A DNA stretch of 40,744 nucleotides from Methylosinus sp. Ce-a6 (lineage in GTDB: Bacteria; Pseudomonadota; Alphaproteobacteria; Rhizobiales; Beijerinckiaceae), in contig NZ_BGJX01000030.1 in assembly GCF_009811655.1 (NCBI RefSeq), forward strand, positions 1 through 40,744. Reading direction: 5' to 3'. The position numbers and the translations under genes were made by a program. Below the pieces are notes generated by a model. The model had not been told where the DNA came from. It saw only the letters and a list, made by a program, of their open reading frames with translations, and searched no databases. Positions 9,433 through 16,201 of this stretch are shown here, piece after piece. How positions within the stretch are numbered: position 1 is the stretch's first letter; each line of letters opens with the position of its first letter.

Positions 9433-9810
9433 TTACATCGCTCGATGCGTGCGCTCCAATGTTCTGCTTCGATATCGCCTTTTGGTCGCGCGGCCAACCG
9501 GTCGAGAGGCGCTCAGGCCGTGTTGGACCAGGATGAACTCTTCTTGCCGTGTTTGCCGCGCATCCGCCGTCTCGTGCTTTCCGAAGTCGTCGATATTTGC
9601 CGCCAACCCGACGCATTCCAGCAAATGGCGCGCCGGGTGCTTATAGCGGCTGGTTCGACTCTGATCGAGCGCGAATTCGATCATGGCGCGCAACGCCAGC
9701 GTCGCCTCCAATGGATGTTTTCCGGCCAAGGAAACTGCGCGTTTCGTTCCCGCGGCATCAACCGATGCGTTGACGGCCGTAAATAGTCGAACAAAGCGCC
9801 GCTAATTCAG
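9433..9810 (-). pseudogene. C-terminal fragment of a DUF6880-like gene
   Basis: The minus-strand frame contains LAGKHPLEATLALRAMIEFAL, SRTSRYKHPARHLLECVGLAANI and DFGKHETADA, which I recognise as the C-terminal part of the DUF6880 family (function unknown). Only about 125 codons are open, there is no convincing start, and the frame is preceded by a stop near 9803. The last residues (RQTRQEEFILVQHG onward) depart from the family, so the 3' end is probably altered too. It lies just upstream of repA and contains one of the candidate parS sites. Confidence 0.5.
9769..9784. promoter_or_regulatory. Candidate parS centromere site 1
   Basis: GTTGACGGCCGTAAAT is an imperfect palindrome around GGCC. 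It fits the repABC parS consensus GTTNNNNGCNNNNAAC except for the last base. The first 15 bases recur exactly at 11173 between repA and repB. RepB would bind here for plasmid segregation. The match and duplication are seen in the sequence; the function is inferred. Confidence 0.6.
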
Positions 9811-9989
9811 TTGGGTATGCAGGCCGTCGAAGTTCTTGCGAGCATGGCACGAAAGCCCGAGCGCTTGGAGGTGCATTAGGATTCTGTTAACCCTATTGTT
9901 CTTGCCAGCCCAAGAGAATCGCACATAATGGCGCTAAATTCGCGGGAAGGACCTTCCTGGCGCTATTTGACGACACTGGGCAAGAACGC
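9811..9989 (+). promoter_or_regulatory. Region upstream of repA
   Basis: This 180-base stretch has no convincing gene. It is locally AT-richer (around TTAGGATTCTGTTAACCCTATTGTTC, 9877-9902) and must carry the repA promoter and the RepA/RepB operator, but I cannot assign -35 and -10 boxes with confidence. Confidence 0.4.
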
Positions 9990-11171
9990 ATGCTTCCGAC
10001 ATTCGAGTTCGACGATAAGATACTCGCGCAGGGCGCCGAGATATCGCGGAAGCTCAACCAGCTCCGGCTGGAGAAGTTTCCTCCCAACGCGAAGAAGACC
10101 CTTCGTCAATTCTCGATGGCCGAGGTGGCGCACTACCTGGGGGTAAGTCCAAACAATCTGAAGCGGCTTCACCTCGAGAAAAAGGGGCCGGAGCCTACGA
10201 TCGCTGCCGGGGGCCGTAGGTTCTATCTTGCGGAGCAAATGATCGAGCTGAGGCAATATTTGGACAAGAATGGTCGCTCGGACGCCAAGAAATACGTGCC
10301 GCACCGAAAGGTCGGTGAGAAGCTCCAGGTTATCGCGGTGGTGAATTTCAAAGGTGGATCCGGCAAGACAACGACGGCCGCCCATCTCGGGCAACATCTC
10401 GCTTTGACCGGGCATCGGACGCTGGTCATCGACTTGGATCCACAGGCGTCTCTTTCCGCACTGCATGGATTCCAGCCAGAAATCGACCGCAACCCATCGC
10501 TCTACGACGCCATTCGTTACGACGGGGACAAGAGGCCTATCCATGATGTGATTCTGGCGACGAACTTTCCCTCTCTAGACATCATTCCTGCCAACCTGGA
10601 ACTGCAGGAATATGAATATACTACGCCGCTCGCAATGCAGGGCTCGAAGGAAGGCAAGCGGTTTTTCGCCCGGCTCGGGAACGCTCTAGAGGAGGTGGAC
10701 GACCGGTATGACGCGGTCATTATCGACTGCCCTCCCCAGCTCGGATATCTGACCCTGACCGCGCTCGCCGCCGCAACATCCGTGCTGATTACCGTACATC
10801 CGCAAATGCTGGACCTGATGTCGATGAGTCAGTTCCTGCTCATGCTCGGCAATATCACCAAGACCATCAAGCAGGTCGGGGCTCGCGTGCAGATGGACTG
10901 GTTGCGATACCTCATCACCCGTTACGAACCGACGGATGTTCCTCAAGCTCAAATGCTCGGGTTCATGCAATCCATGTTGGCCGAGGAAATTCTCAAGAGC
11001 CCGATGCTCAAGTCGACAGCAATCTCCGACGCTGGGCTTACGAAGCAGACGTTGTATGAAGTCGACAGAGCGAATTTCAATCGCGACACCTACGATCGAG
11101 CGATTGAATGCATGGATGCCGTCAATTTTGAAATCCAAGGCCTCATTCACCAGGCGTGGGGGAGGTTCTGA
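9990..11171 (+). CDS. repA: RepA, plasmid partitioning ATPase
   Basis: This is the ParA-type Walker ATPase of a repABC cassette; with RepB it segregates the plasmid and represses the operon. An N-terminal winged/HTH region at about 38-66 (TLRQFSMAEVAHYLGVSPNNLKRL) is followed by the deviant Walker A KGGSGKTT at 121-128, the A' motif VIDLDPQ near 147, and Walker B DAVIIDCPP near 240. The length of 393 aa is standard. The ATG at 9990 is the only start that includes the conserved N-terminus (DDKILAQGAEI). The ribosome binding site is weak. It is followed by repB 71 bases later and repC, all on the plus strand, as in rhizobial repABC operons. Confidence 0.95.
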   Translation: MLPTFEFDDKILAQGAEISRKLNQLRLEKFPPNAKKTLRQFSMAEVAHYLGVSPNNLKRLHLEKKGPEPTIAAGGRRFYLAEQMIELRQYLDKNGRSDAKKYVPHRKVGEKLQVIAVVNFKGGSGKTTTAAHLGQHLALTGHRTLVIDLDPQASLSALHGFQPEIDRNPSLYDAIRYDGDKRPIHDVILATNFPSLDIIPANLELQEYEYTTPLAMQGSKEGKRFFARLGNALEEVDDRYDAVIIDCPPQLGYLTLTALAAATSVLITVHPQMLDLMSMSQFLLMLGNITKTIKQVGARVQMDWLRYLITRYEPTDVPQAQMLGFMQSMLAEEILKSPMLKSTAISDAGLTKQTLYEVDRANFNRDTYDRAIECMDAVNFEIQGLIHQAWGRF

Positions 11172-11172
11172 T

Positions 11173-11188
11173 GTTGACGGCCGTAAAA
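11173..11188. promoter_or_regulatory. Candidate parS centromere site 2
   Basis: GTTGACGGCCGTAAAA begins two bases after the repA stop codon. It shares its first 15 bases with the site at 9769 and fits GTTNNNNGCNNNNAAC except for the final base. parS between repA and repB is a known arrangement in repABC plasmids. Confidence 0.6.
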
Positions 11189-11242
11189 TCAGCGCAAACT
11201 CGATTTGCTTTCAATCAACTAGATCAGTGAGGAGGATGAATC

Positions 11243-12235
11243 GTGGCTCGAAAAAACCCATTCGCCAACCTCATGGATCAGGGTGGCATGGAAGAAAAGG
11301 CCCCTGCCCTCGACTATGCGTTGAAAGGCGCATCTCGTTCGATTTTGAGCTCTATCGACGAGTTGGCTGCCCGAGCGGACAAGCTCATGGAAGGCGAGAC
11401 GGTGGTCGAGCTCGATCCCGACGTCGTCGACGTTTCGTTTGTGCGTGATCGGCTCGATGTGGATGATCGAGAGTTCGATGAGCTTCTGGCCGCTATTCGT
11501 GAGCGCGGGCAGGATTCTCCGATCCTAGTTCGACCAAATCCTTCTAAGCCTGGTCGCTATATGATCGTATTCGGCCATAGGCGCGCGCGGGTAGCAAAGA
11601 TACTCGAGCGAAAAGTTCGCGCCGTAATCAAGGACCTTGGGGATCGGGAACACGTCGTCGCTCAAGGGCAGGAAAACTCAGCCAGAGCAAACCTGTCTTT
11701 CATCGAGAAAGCGCTCTTCGCCGCAAAGCTCTCGCAGCTGCGTTATGACGACGACAACTCGACGATCCTCACCGCTCTTGCAATCGACCGAAGCACGCTT
11801 TCCAAAATGCTCTCGGTTGCGAGCTTGCCCCAGAGAGTCCTAGAAGCGATTGGGCCGGCAAAGGGAATTGGACGGGATCGTTGGTATGAACTTAAGGCGC
11901 TTCTCGAAAGGCCCGGTTCGATCGATGGCGCGCTAGCGGCCATCGAGGACACTAGCTTTTCTGGCCTTCCCAGCGACAAGAGATTCAACGTTATTGTGGC
12001 TCGGCTCAAATCAAAAAAGTCGATGAACCGCGTAAGAAACGGACACCAGCTGCAGTGGGCTTCCGAAGATGGATTGTTGGCCGCTGAAATGAAGGCCGAG
12101 GGTAAGCGGTATACGGTATCGCTAAAAGCGAAAGGCCCTGACGCAAAAGCGTTCGGAGAATATCTGTCAGAACGACTGGCCGAAATGTATCAGGCGTTTA
12201 GGCAGGAAAAGACAATCGTCAATAACGGAGATTGA
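11243..12235 (+). CDS. repB: RepB, parS-binding partition protein
   Basis: This is the ParB-type partner of RepA that binds parS and is required for segregation. The N-terminus has the RepB-typical pattern MARKNPFANLMD. A ParB/sulfiredoxin-like domain at about 70-150 contains ERGQDSPILVRPNP, YMIVFGHRRARVAKILERKVRAVIKD and the QGQENSARANLSFIEKALFA helix. A central HTH follows (ILTALAIDRSTLSKMLSVASLP, about 175-200). The length of 330 aa is typical. The GTG start at 11243 is set by the strong GAGGAGG at 11229-11235. Confidence 0.95.
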   Translation: MARKNPFANLMDQGGMEEKAPALDYALKGASRSILSSIDELAARADKLMEGETVVELDPDVVDVSFVRDRLDVDDREFDELLAAIRERGQDSPILVRPNPSKPGRYMIVFGHRRARVAKILERKVRAVIKDLGDREHVVAQGQENSARANLSFIEKALFAAKLSQLRYDDDNSTILTALAIDRSTLSKMLSVASLPQRVLEAIGPAKGIGRDRWYELKALLERPGSIDGALAAIEDTSFSGLPSDKRFNVIVARLKSKKSMNRVRNGHQLQWASEDGLLAAEMKAEGKRYTVSLKAKGPDAKAFGEYLSERLAEMYQAFRQEKTIVNNGD

Positions 12236-12240
12236 CCCGC

Positions 12241-12278
12241 AAAAGAAAAAGGCCCCCGAAACGTAACGTCCCGGAAGC
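12241..12278 (-). terminator. Terminator of the antisense ctRNA
   Basis: Read on the minus strand, an 11-bp RNA stem with G-U pairs (CUUCCGGGACG / CGUUUCGGGGG, loop UUA) is followed by CCTTTTTCTTTT. This is a Rho-independent terminator placed to end the counter-transcribed RNA just after repB. Confidence 0.75.
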
Positions 12279-12295
12279 ACTTCTCAAAGTTCGCA
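12244..12295 (-). ncRNA. incA: Counter-transcribed RNA (incA/ctRNA) of repABC
   Basis: The repB-repC gap of repABC plasmids encodes a small antisense RNA that represses repC and sets copy number and incompatibility. Here the minus strand has a perfect -35 TTGACA (12330-12325), a 17-base spacer, a -10 GATTCT (12307-12302), a predicted start near 12295, and a terminator hairpin ending near 12244. This gives an RNA of about 50 nt. Promoter, spacing and terminator are all visible. The exact ends are estimates. Confidence 0.8.
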
Positions 12296-12301
12296 CCTAA
12301 G

Positions 12302-12330
12302 AGAATCACACTTCCGCGAATCGCTGTCAA
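12302..12330 (-). promoter_or_regulatory. Promoter of the antisense ctRNA
   Basis: The minus strand shows TTGACA, 17 bases, then GATTCT. The consensus -35 and ideal spacing suit the strong constitutive promoter that ctRNAs require. Confidence 0.75.
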
Positions 12331-12337
12331 GAGTCGG

Positions 12338-12380
12338 CGCCGTTTCGGTGAGCAGATTTTTTTTGCCTGAACGAGGCAAA
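12338..12380 (+). promoter_or_regulatory. repC leader hairpins (attenuator / RBS occlusion)
   Basis: Ahead of repC a short stem (CGCCG/CGGTG, 12338-12350) is followed by eight T residues at 12357-12364, which looks like a terminator. A second perfect 7-bp stem (TTTGCCT, loop GAACG, AGGCAAA, 12362-12380) abuts the AAAGGA ribosome binding site. In repABC plasmids, ctRNA pairing changes such a leader fold and lowers RepC synthesis. The hairpins are seen; the mechanism here is inferred. Confidence 0.6.
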
Positions 12381-12385
12381 GGATC

Positions 12386-13720
12386 ATGCAGACACATCCA
12401 ACGACGCCCTTCGGGCGGCGGCCGCTGTCGCTCGCCATGGTGGCGAGCCAGACCGCGACCGAGAATTTTGCGGCAAAGCCGGACTCTTTCGAGACTATCG
12501 TCCACAAATGGCGGCTGTTTCGGGCGCTTACCGAGGCCAAAGAGCTGCTCGGCGTCACCGAGCGCGCGCTGTCCGTGTTGCACGCGCTGCTGAGCTTCCA
12601 CCAGGAGACCGCTCTAAGTCTGCCGGTGAGCGATTCGAAGCCGGCCGAAGCGGGCTCCGCCAGCGCCGGCATCGTCGTGTTTCCGTCGAATAAAGAACTG
12701 TCGATCCGTGCCCATGGCATGGCGCCGGCGACGCTGCGGAGGCATCTCGCCTGCCTCGTCAACGCCGGACTGATCATTCGCCGCGATTCCCCGAACGGCA
12801 AACGTTTCGCCCGAAAAGGGCAGGGGGGAGCCATTGAGAACGCTTTCGGCTTCGACCTCGCGCCGCTCGTCGCGCGTTCGAGCGAAATCGAAAACCTTGC
12901 CGAAGAGGTGCGGGCCGAGAATCGCGCGATCGCGCTGCTGCGGGAAAAGATCACGCTCACCCGACGCGACATCGTCAAAATGATCGAGACTGGATTGGGG
13001 GAGGGCGTTTCGGGCGACTGGGAGGGCGCGCACCAGCGCTATGCCGCGCTCTCGGGGCGTTATGTGCGGGGGCTTTCCCGCGCCGACTTGGAGGCTCTTG
13101 CGGGCGAACTGACCGTGTTGGCGGCTGAAATCCACAAGCTGCTGGAAACGCACATAAAAGCTCAGAATTTGAGCGGCAATGAGTCTCAAACTGAGCGCCA
13201 CATACAGAATCAAACCACAAACTCATCTGATCTTGAACCTAGCCTTCAAGAAGGCAGGGTCGATCCGCCCGAGCCAAATCTCGAAGAGGGTAGGGAGCCG
13301 ATCGAGCGAGTCCCTGGAATATCTTCGGATCGTTCTCGGACTGTTGATCCGAGGCCACAGCTTCGAACCTATCCTCTCGGTATGGTGCTGGACGCCTGTC
13401 CAGACATCGTCGATTACGGCAAGGGCGGCGAGATTTCCTCGTGGCGTGATCTGGCGACGGCCGCTGAGACGGTGCGGTCGGCGCTCGGCGTTTCGCCAGA
13501 CGCTTGGGCGCAGGCCTTGGAGGTCTTGGGCGAGCATGACGCCTCGATCATCATCGCCGCGATCCTGCAACGCGGCGATGAGATCAAGAGCGCCGGCGGT
13601 TATCTCCGCGTCCTGACCGAAAAGGCGAGGGCAGGGGAGTTCTCGCTCGGGCCCGTGCTGATGGCGCTGTTGCGCGGCAAGGCCGCAAAGGCGGCGCGAG
13701 AGCGTAGGAAAATGGGTTGA
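12386..13720 (+). CDS. repC: RepC, plasmid replication initiator
   Basis: This is the initiator protein essential for repABC plasmid replication; it binds the origin inside its own gene. The N-terminus has family motifs: PFGRRPLSLAMVASQ, HKWRLFRALTEAKELLGV, LSVLHALLSFHQE, VVFPSNKELSIRAHGM and TLRRHLACLVNAGLI (winged-helix, about 80-140), then NAFGFDLAPLVARS. A low-complexity linker at about 255-310 separates the conserved C-terminal helical part (VLGEHDASIIIAAILQRG, SAGGYLRVLTEKARAGEF). The length of 444 aa is slightly long for the family. The ATG at 12386 follows AAAGGA. The preceding leader and antisense RNA control it. Confidence 0.95.
   Translation: MQTHPTTPFGRRPLSLAMVASQTATENFAAKPDSFETIVHKWRLFRALTEAKELLGVTERALSVLHALLSFHQETALSLPVSDSKPAEAGSASAGIVVFPSNKELSIRAHGMAPATLRRHLACLVNAGLIIRRDSPNGKRFARKGQGGAIENAFGFDLAPLVARSSEIENLAEEVRAENRAIALLREKITLTRRDIVKMIETGLGEGVSGDWEGAHQRYAALSGRYVRGLSRADLEALAGELTVLAAEIHKLLETHIKAQNLSGNESQTERHIQNQTTNSSDLEPSLQEGRVDPPEPNLEEGREPIERVPGISSDRSRTVDPRPQLRTYPLGMVLDACPDIVDYGKGGEISSWRDLATAAETVRSALGVSPDAWAQALEVLGEHDASIIIAAILQRGDEIKSAGGYLRVLTEKARAGEFSLGPVLMALLRGKAAKAARERRKMG
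13150..13240. other. Putative replication origin (oriV) inside repC
   Basis: Within repC this stretch is noticeably richer in A and T than the flanking coding sequence (for example CACATAAAAGCTCAGAATTT and CAGAATCAAACCACAAACTC) and corresponds to the poorly conserved linker of RepC. In repABC plasmids the origin lies in an AT-rich segment in the middle of repC. The assignment is by position and composition only. Confidence 0.4.
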
Positions 13721-13763
13721 CGTGGGGATGGATCTTTCGGACGAGCCTCGGCAGTCCGCTCGA

Positions 13764-14699
13764 TCACGCCGTTTCGGCGTCGAGCAATCGGAGCTTTTCC
13801 GCGCGGTCGAGCAGGCTTTTGACGGAGGAGGGGGACCAGCGCGTTCCGCCGCGCGGCGTGCGCTCATACATGGCTTCGAGCTGCGCGCCGATTTGCGCGA
13901 GCGTCAGATCGGAATTGGCGCGTTTGATTCCGGCGACCAGTGTCACCAGTCGTTCGCTGCTGACTTTTCGGCTGGCGGCTTGATGAAGGAGGCTGGGCTC
14001 GATCAAGCCCTCGGCGACAAAGCACTTGACCGCGCGCTTCAGGCGCTCGACGGTCCATTGGGGCAGGGGAGTGCCGCTGGCGCTATCGCGCTTGGCGTTG
14101 AGCACGCGCACGACATCCTGCCAGCGGTGATCCGGGCGCATTTGCCGGACGACTGGCAGCCAATGTTCGGCTGTTCGATTGACGCGCTCGAAATAGCGAG
14201 CCGCCTTGGCGTCGACGATGTGCTGGATGGCGTCGCGGTCGCCGGCGCGAAGCTTGGGATTACCGCCGATGCGGCCTCGCTTCCTGGCGGCGCGCAAGCC
14301 GTCTTTGGTGCGCTCCTGGATCAGGGCGCGCTCCAATTCCGCCACGGCGCCGAGGACCTGCAGGGCGAAACGGCCCTGCGGCGTCGTGGTGTCGATCGGA
14401 TCGGCGAGCGATTTGAAATGCGCGCCCTTGGCGTCGAGCTCGGCGATCACGGTCAGGAGATGCGACAGTGACCGGGCCAAACGGTCGAGCCGTGCGACGA
14501 CCAACACGTCGCCGCGGCGCACCCGCGCCAGCGCCTTGGCCAGTTCCGGCCGCGAGGCTTTCGCCCCCGACATATGCTCGCGAAAAATCTCGACGCAGCC
14601 GGCCGCCTTCAGCACATCGGTCTGGGCATCCGTGACCTGGTCCTCGGTCGAGACGCGGGCGTAGCCGATCAGCCGTCCCTTAACGTTCGAATCCGTCAT
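13764..14699 (-). CDS. Serine recombinase (resolvase/invertase family), long form
   Basis: This is a small-serine-recombinase-type enzyme for site-specific DNA exchange, probably multimer resolution or inversion on the plasmid. The catalytic domain starts RLIGYARVSTEDQ with nucleophile Ser17, then SGAKASRPEL, VVARLDRLARSLSHL and the E-helix region (QGRFALQVLGAVAELERALI, about 105-130). The usual family length is about 185-200 aa. Here about 130 extra residues follow, including HTH-like segments (TAEHWLPVVRQMRPDHRWQDVVRVLNA and a C-terminal WSPSSVKSLLDRAEKL). The ATG overlaps the stop of the upstream fic gene (ATGA), so the two are translated as a coupled pair. Confidence 0.9.
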   Translation of the reverse strand: MTDSNVKGRLIGYARVSTEDQVTDAQTDVLKAAGCVEIFREHMSGAKASRPELAKALARVRRGDVLVVARLDRLARSLSHLLTVIAELDAKGAHFKSLADPIDTTTPQGRFALQVLGAVAELERALIQERTKDGLRAARKRGRIGGNPKLRAGDRDAIQHIVDAKAARYFERVNRTAEHWLPVVRQMRPDHRWQDVVRVLNAKRDSASGTPLPQWTVERLKRAVKCFVAEGLIEPSLLHQAASRKVSSERLVTLVAGIKRANSDLTLAQIGAQLEAMYERTPRGGTRWSPSSVKSLLDRAEKLRLLDAETA

Positions 14700-15799
14700 C
14701 GGGAGAGGACTTCCGATCCACCGCGGTCGGAGAGAAGCGTCAGCAGGGCAGGGTTCGTGTAAACTTTCTCCCTGCCAGCTTCAATTTCCCGGAGAATCCC
14801 GAGAGCCACGAGCGCTTTCAGATAAACGGAGGCGGATTGGCGCTTGGCGACGCCAGCGGCGACCAGATCAGCGATTCGGCAATAGGGATTGACGAATATG
14901 ATCTCCGCCAATTCGCGAGAATAGATCTTCGGCAAGTCGCGCCGAACACGTTCGGCAGTCCCGTCGAGCAGGCTACGGATCGCCCAGATTTTGGCTGTCG
15001 ACCATGTCGCGGTTTCGCGTATGGCGGCGAGCATGAACAAAATCCACGGCTCCCACGCGTCATTCGTCGTGACGGCGAGCAGGCCATCGTAGTAGGAGTT
15101 CTTATTATCAATGATGTAGCGGCTCAAATACAGGACTGGGATGTCGAGCAGTTCCTGTTCGACGAGGAAAAGCAGATTGAGAACTCGGCCAGTGCGACCG
15201 TTGCCGTCGGTGAACGGATGGATCGCTTCGAACTGGTAATGCACGATGGCGAGCCGGATCAGCGGATCGACGCCGTCATCCGCGTGGATGTAGCGCTCCC
15301 AATTGGCGAGTTTGTCGCGCAGAAGTTCGGCTCCTTCGGGGGGAGTGTAGACCACTCGGCCGGTCGCCTCATTCAGCAGCGCCGTGCCCGGGGTGGCGCG
15401 GATATCGAGGTCCACTCCTTTGATGGTTCGACATATCTCGATGGCGCTCCGCGTCGAAAGCGGGCGATCCTTCAGACTCTCGAAGCCCTGATAAAGCGCC
15501 GTGCGATAGCGGAGCGCCTCCTTGGTCGCGGCGTCGACGCCGGTTTCCGGCCGGTTGGCGAAACGGAAGAGCCGGTCCGCGGTCGTGACGATGTTTTCGA
15601 TCTCGGAGCTTGCTTGCGCTTCGAGGAGCGGAATCGAATTTATCAGAACCGACGGGTTGGGGATTAGCCGCCCAGAGATCTTGAGCTCCGCCAGCGCCGC
15701 CCGGGCCCCGACGCAGGCCTTGAGAACGGCCTTGGTCTCGACGTCCTGGCGCGGCGGCAGAGCCGGAAGGTCATTGTAAGGGCGCGCAGGGTCGAACAT
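14696..15799 (-). CDS. Fic-family protein, class II AMPylase with winged-helix C-terminus
   Basis: Fic enzymes transfer AMP to target proteins. The core motif HPFTDGNGRTGR at 194-205 is complete, with the flap GRVVYTPPEG at about 148-157. The N-terminal inhibitory helix carries S64-SEI-E68-N69, matching (S/T)xxxE(G/N), so this is a self-inhibited class II Fic that needs no separate antitoxin. The C-terminal part (RIADLVAAGVAKRQSASVYLKALVALGILREIEAGREKVYTNP) is a winged-helix. The start is the ATG at 15799, because relatives begin MFDP..PYNDLP; the frame is open further upstream, but that DNA is an operator array. The start codon itself overlaps a TGTCGAT half-site. The gene is coupled to the recombinase downstream. 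Confidence 0.9.
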   Translation of the reverse strand: MFDPARPYNDLPALPPRQDVETKAVLKACVGARAALAELKISGRLIPNPSVLINSIPLLEAQASSEIENIVTTADRLFRFANRPETGVDAATKEALRYRTALYQGFESLKDRPLSTRSAIEICRTIKGVDLDIRATPGTALLNEATGRVVYTPPEGAELLRDKLANWERYIHADDGVDPLIRLAIVHYQFEAIHPFTDGNGRTGRVLNLLFLVEQELLDIPVLYLSRYIIDNKNSYYDGLLAVTTNDAWEPWILFMLAAIRETATWSTAKIWAIRSLLDGTAERVRRDLPKIYSRELAEIIFVNPYCRIADLVAAGVAKRQSASVYLKALVALGILREIEAGREKVYTNPALLTLLSDRGGSEVLSR

Positions 15800-15896
15800 G
15801 TCGATGAAGCCTCGGTCGATCGACAGATTGTCCCCGACATGTCGATGAGATCGACAAATGCCGAAAACGTGTCGATGATTCTGAATTCTATCGACA
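15799..15896 (-). promoter_or_regulatory. Phased TGTCGAT inverted-repeat operator array upstream of fic
   Basis: Six exact copies of TGTCGAT or its complement ATCGACA begin at 15799, 15819, 15840, 15850, 15870 and 15890. They form three inverted pairs with 13, 3 and 13 bases between arms; the middle pair is TGTCGATGAGATCGACA. Start-to-start steps are 20, 21, 10, 20 and 20 bases, so every arm faces the same side of the helix. A degenerate arm (TGTCCCCGACA, 15829-15839) fits the same phase. The array covers the fic promoter and start codon. Autoregulation by the winged-helix of Fic is a plausible guess. Confidence 0.75.
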
Positions 15897-15899
15897 TAT

Positions 15900-16201
15900 A
15901 AGCTCCGGCGCAACACATCTATACACAGTCATAAGCTACTAAAAATCGGTCGTTTTAAAGCGCCTCCGAAGGCCGAAGTTCACCGCGGCCTCATAGGAGC
16001 GAGTAGGAGAAAGGCCCGAAAAGCAGCGCTTTTCGTCGATTTGCGGGCCGAAAGCTCGCCTCCAAATCCGTTCCGAGGCTTGCTTTTGGCGGCCGCGGCC
16101 AGGCATTTCCATCCGGTCGGCGAAAGAGAAAAAAGCATCTCCTATCGCTCAAGCTAATTCCGAGATAGCTTGATAATTGTGTTGAGTCGCGCGGAATTAA
16201 A
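15900..16201. other. Intergenic region between divergent fic and DUF1612 genes
   Basis: No gene was seen in these 300 bases. A strong hairpin (CGAAAAGC, loop AGC, GCTTTTCG at 16017-16035, nested inside GGCCCG/CGGGCC to 16049) lies in the middle. The end nearest the plus-strand gene is AT-richer (around GATAGCTTGATAATTGTGTT, 16163-16182) and probably carries its promoter. Confidence 0.5.

Noticed and set aside
12190..12978. Minus-strand open frame overlapping the start of repC
   Set aside because: It is antisense to repC and to the regulatory gap, with no family similarity. The real minus-strand product here is the short ctRNA.
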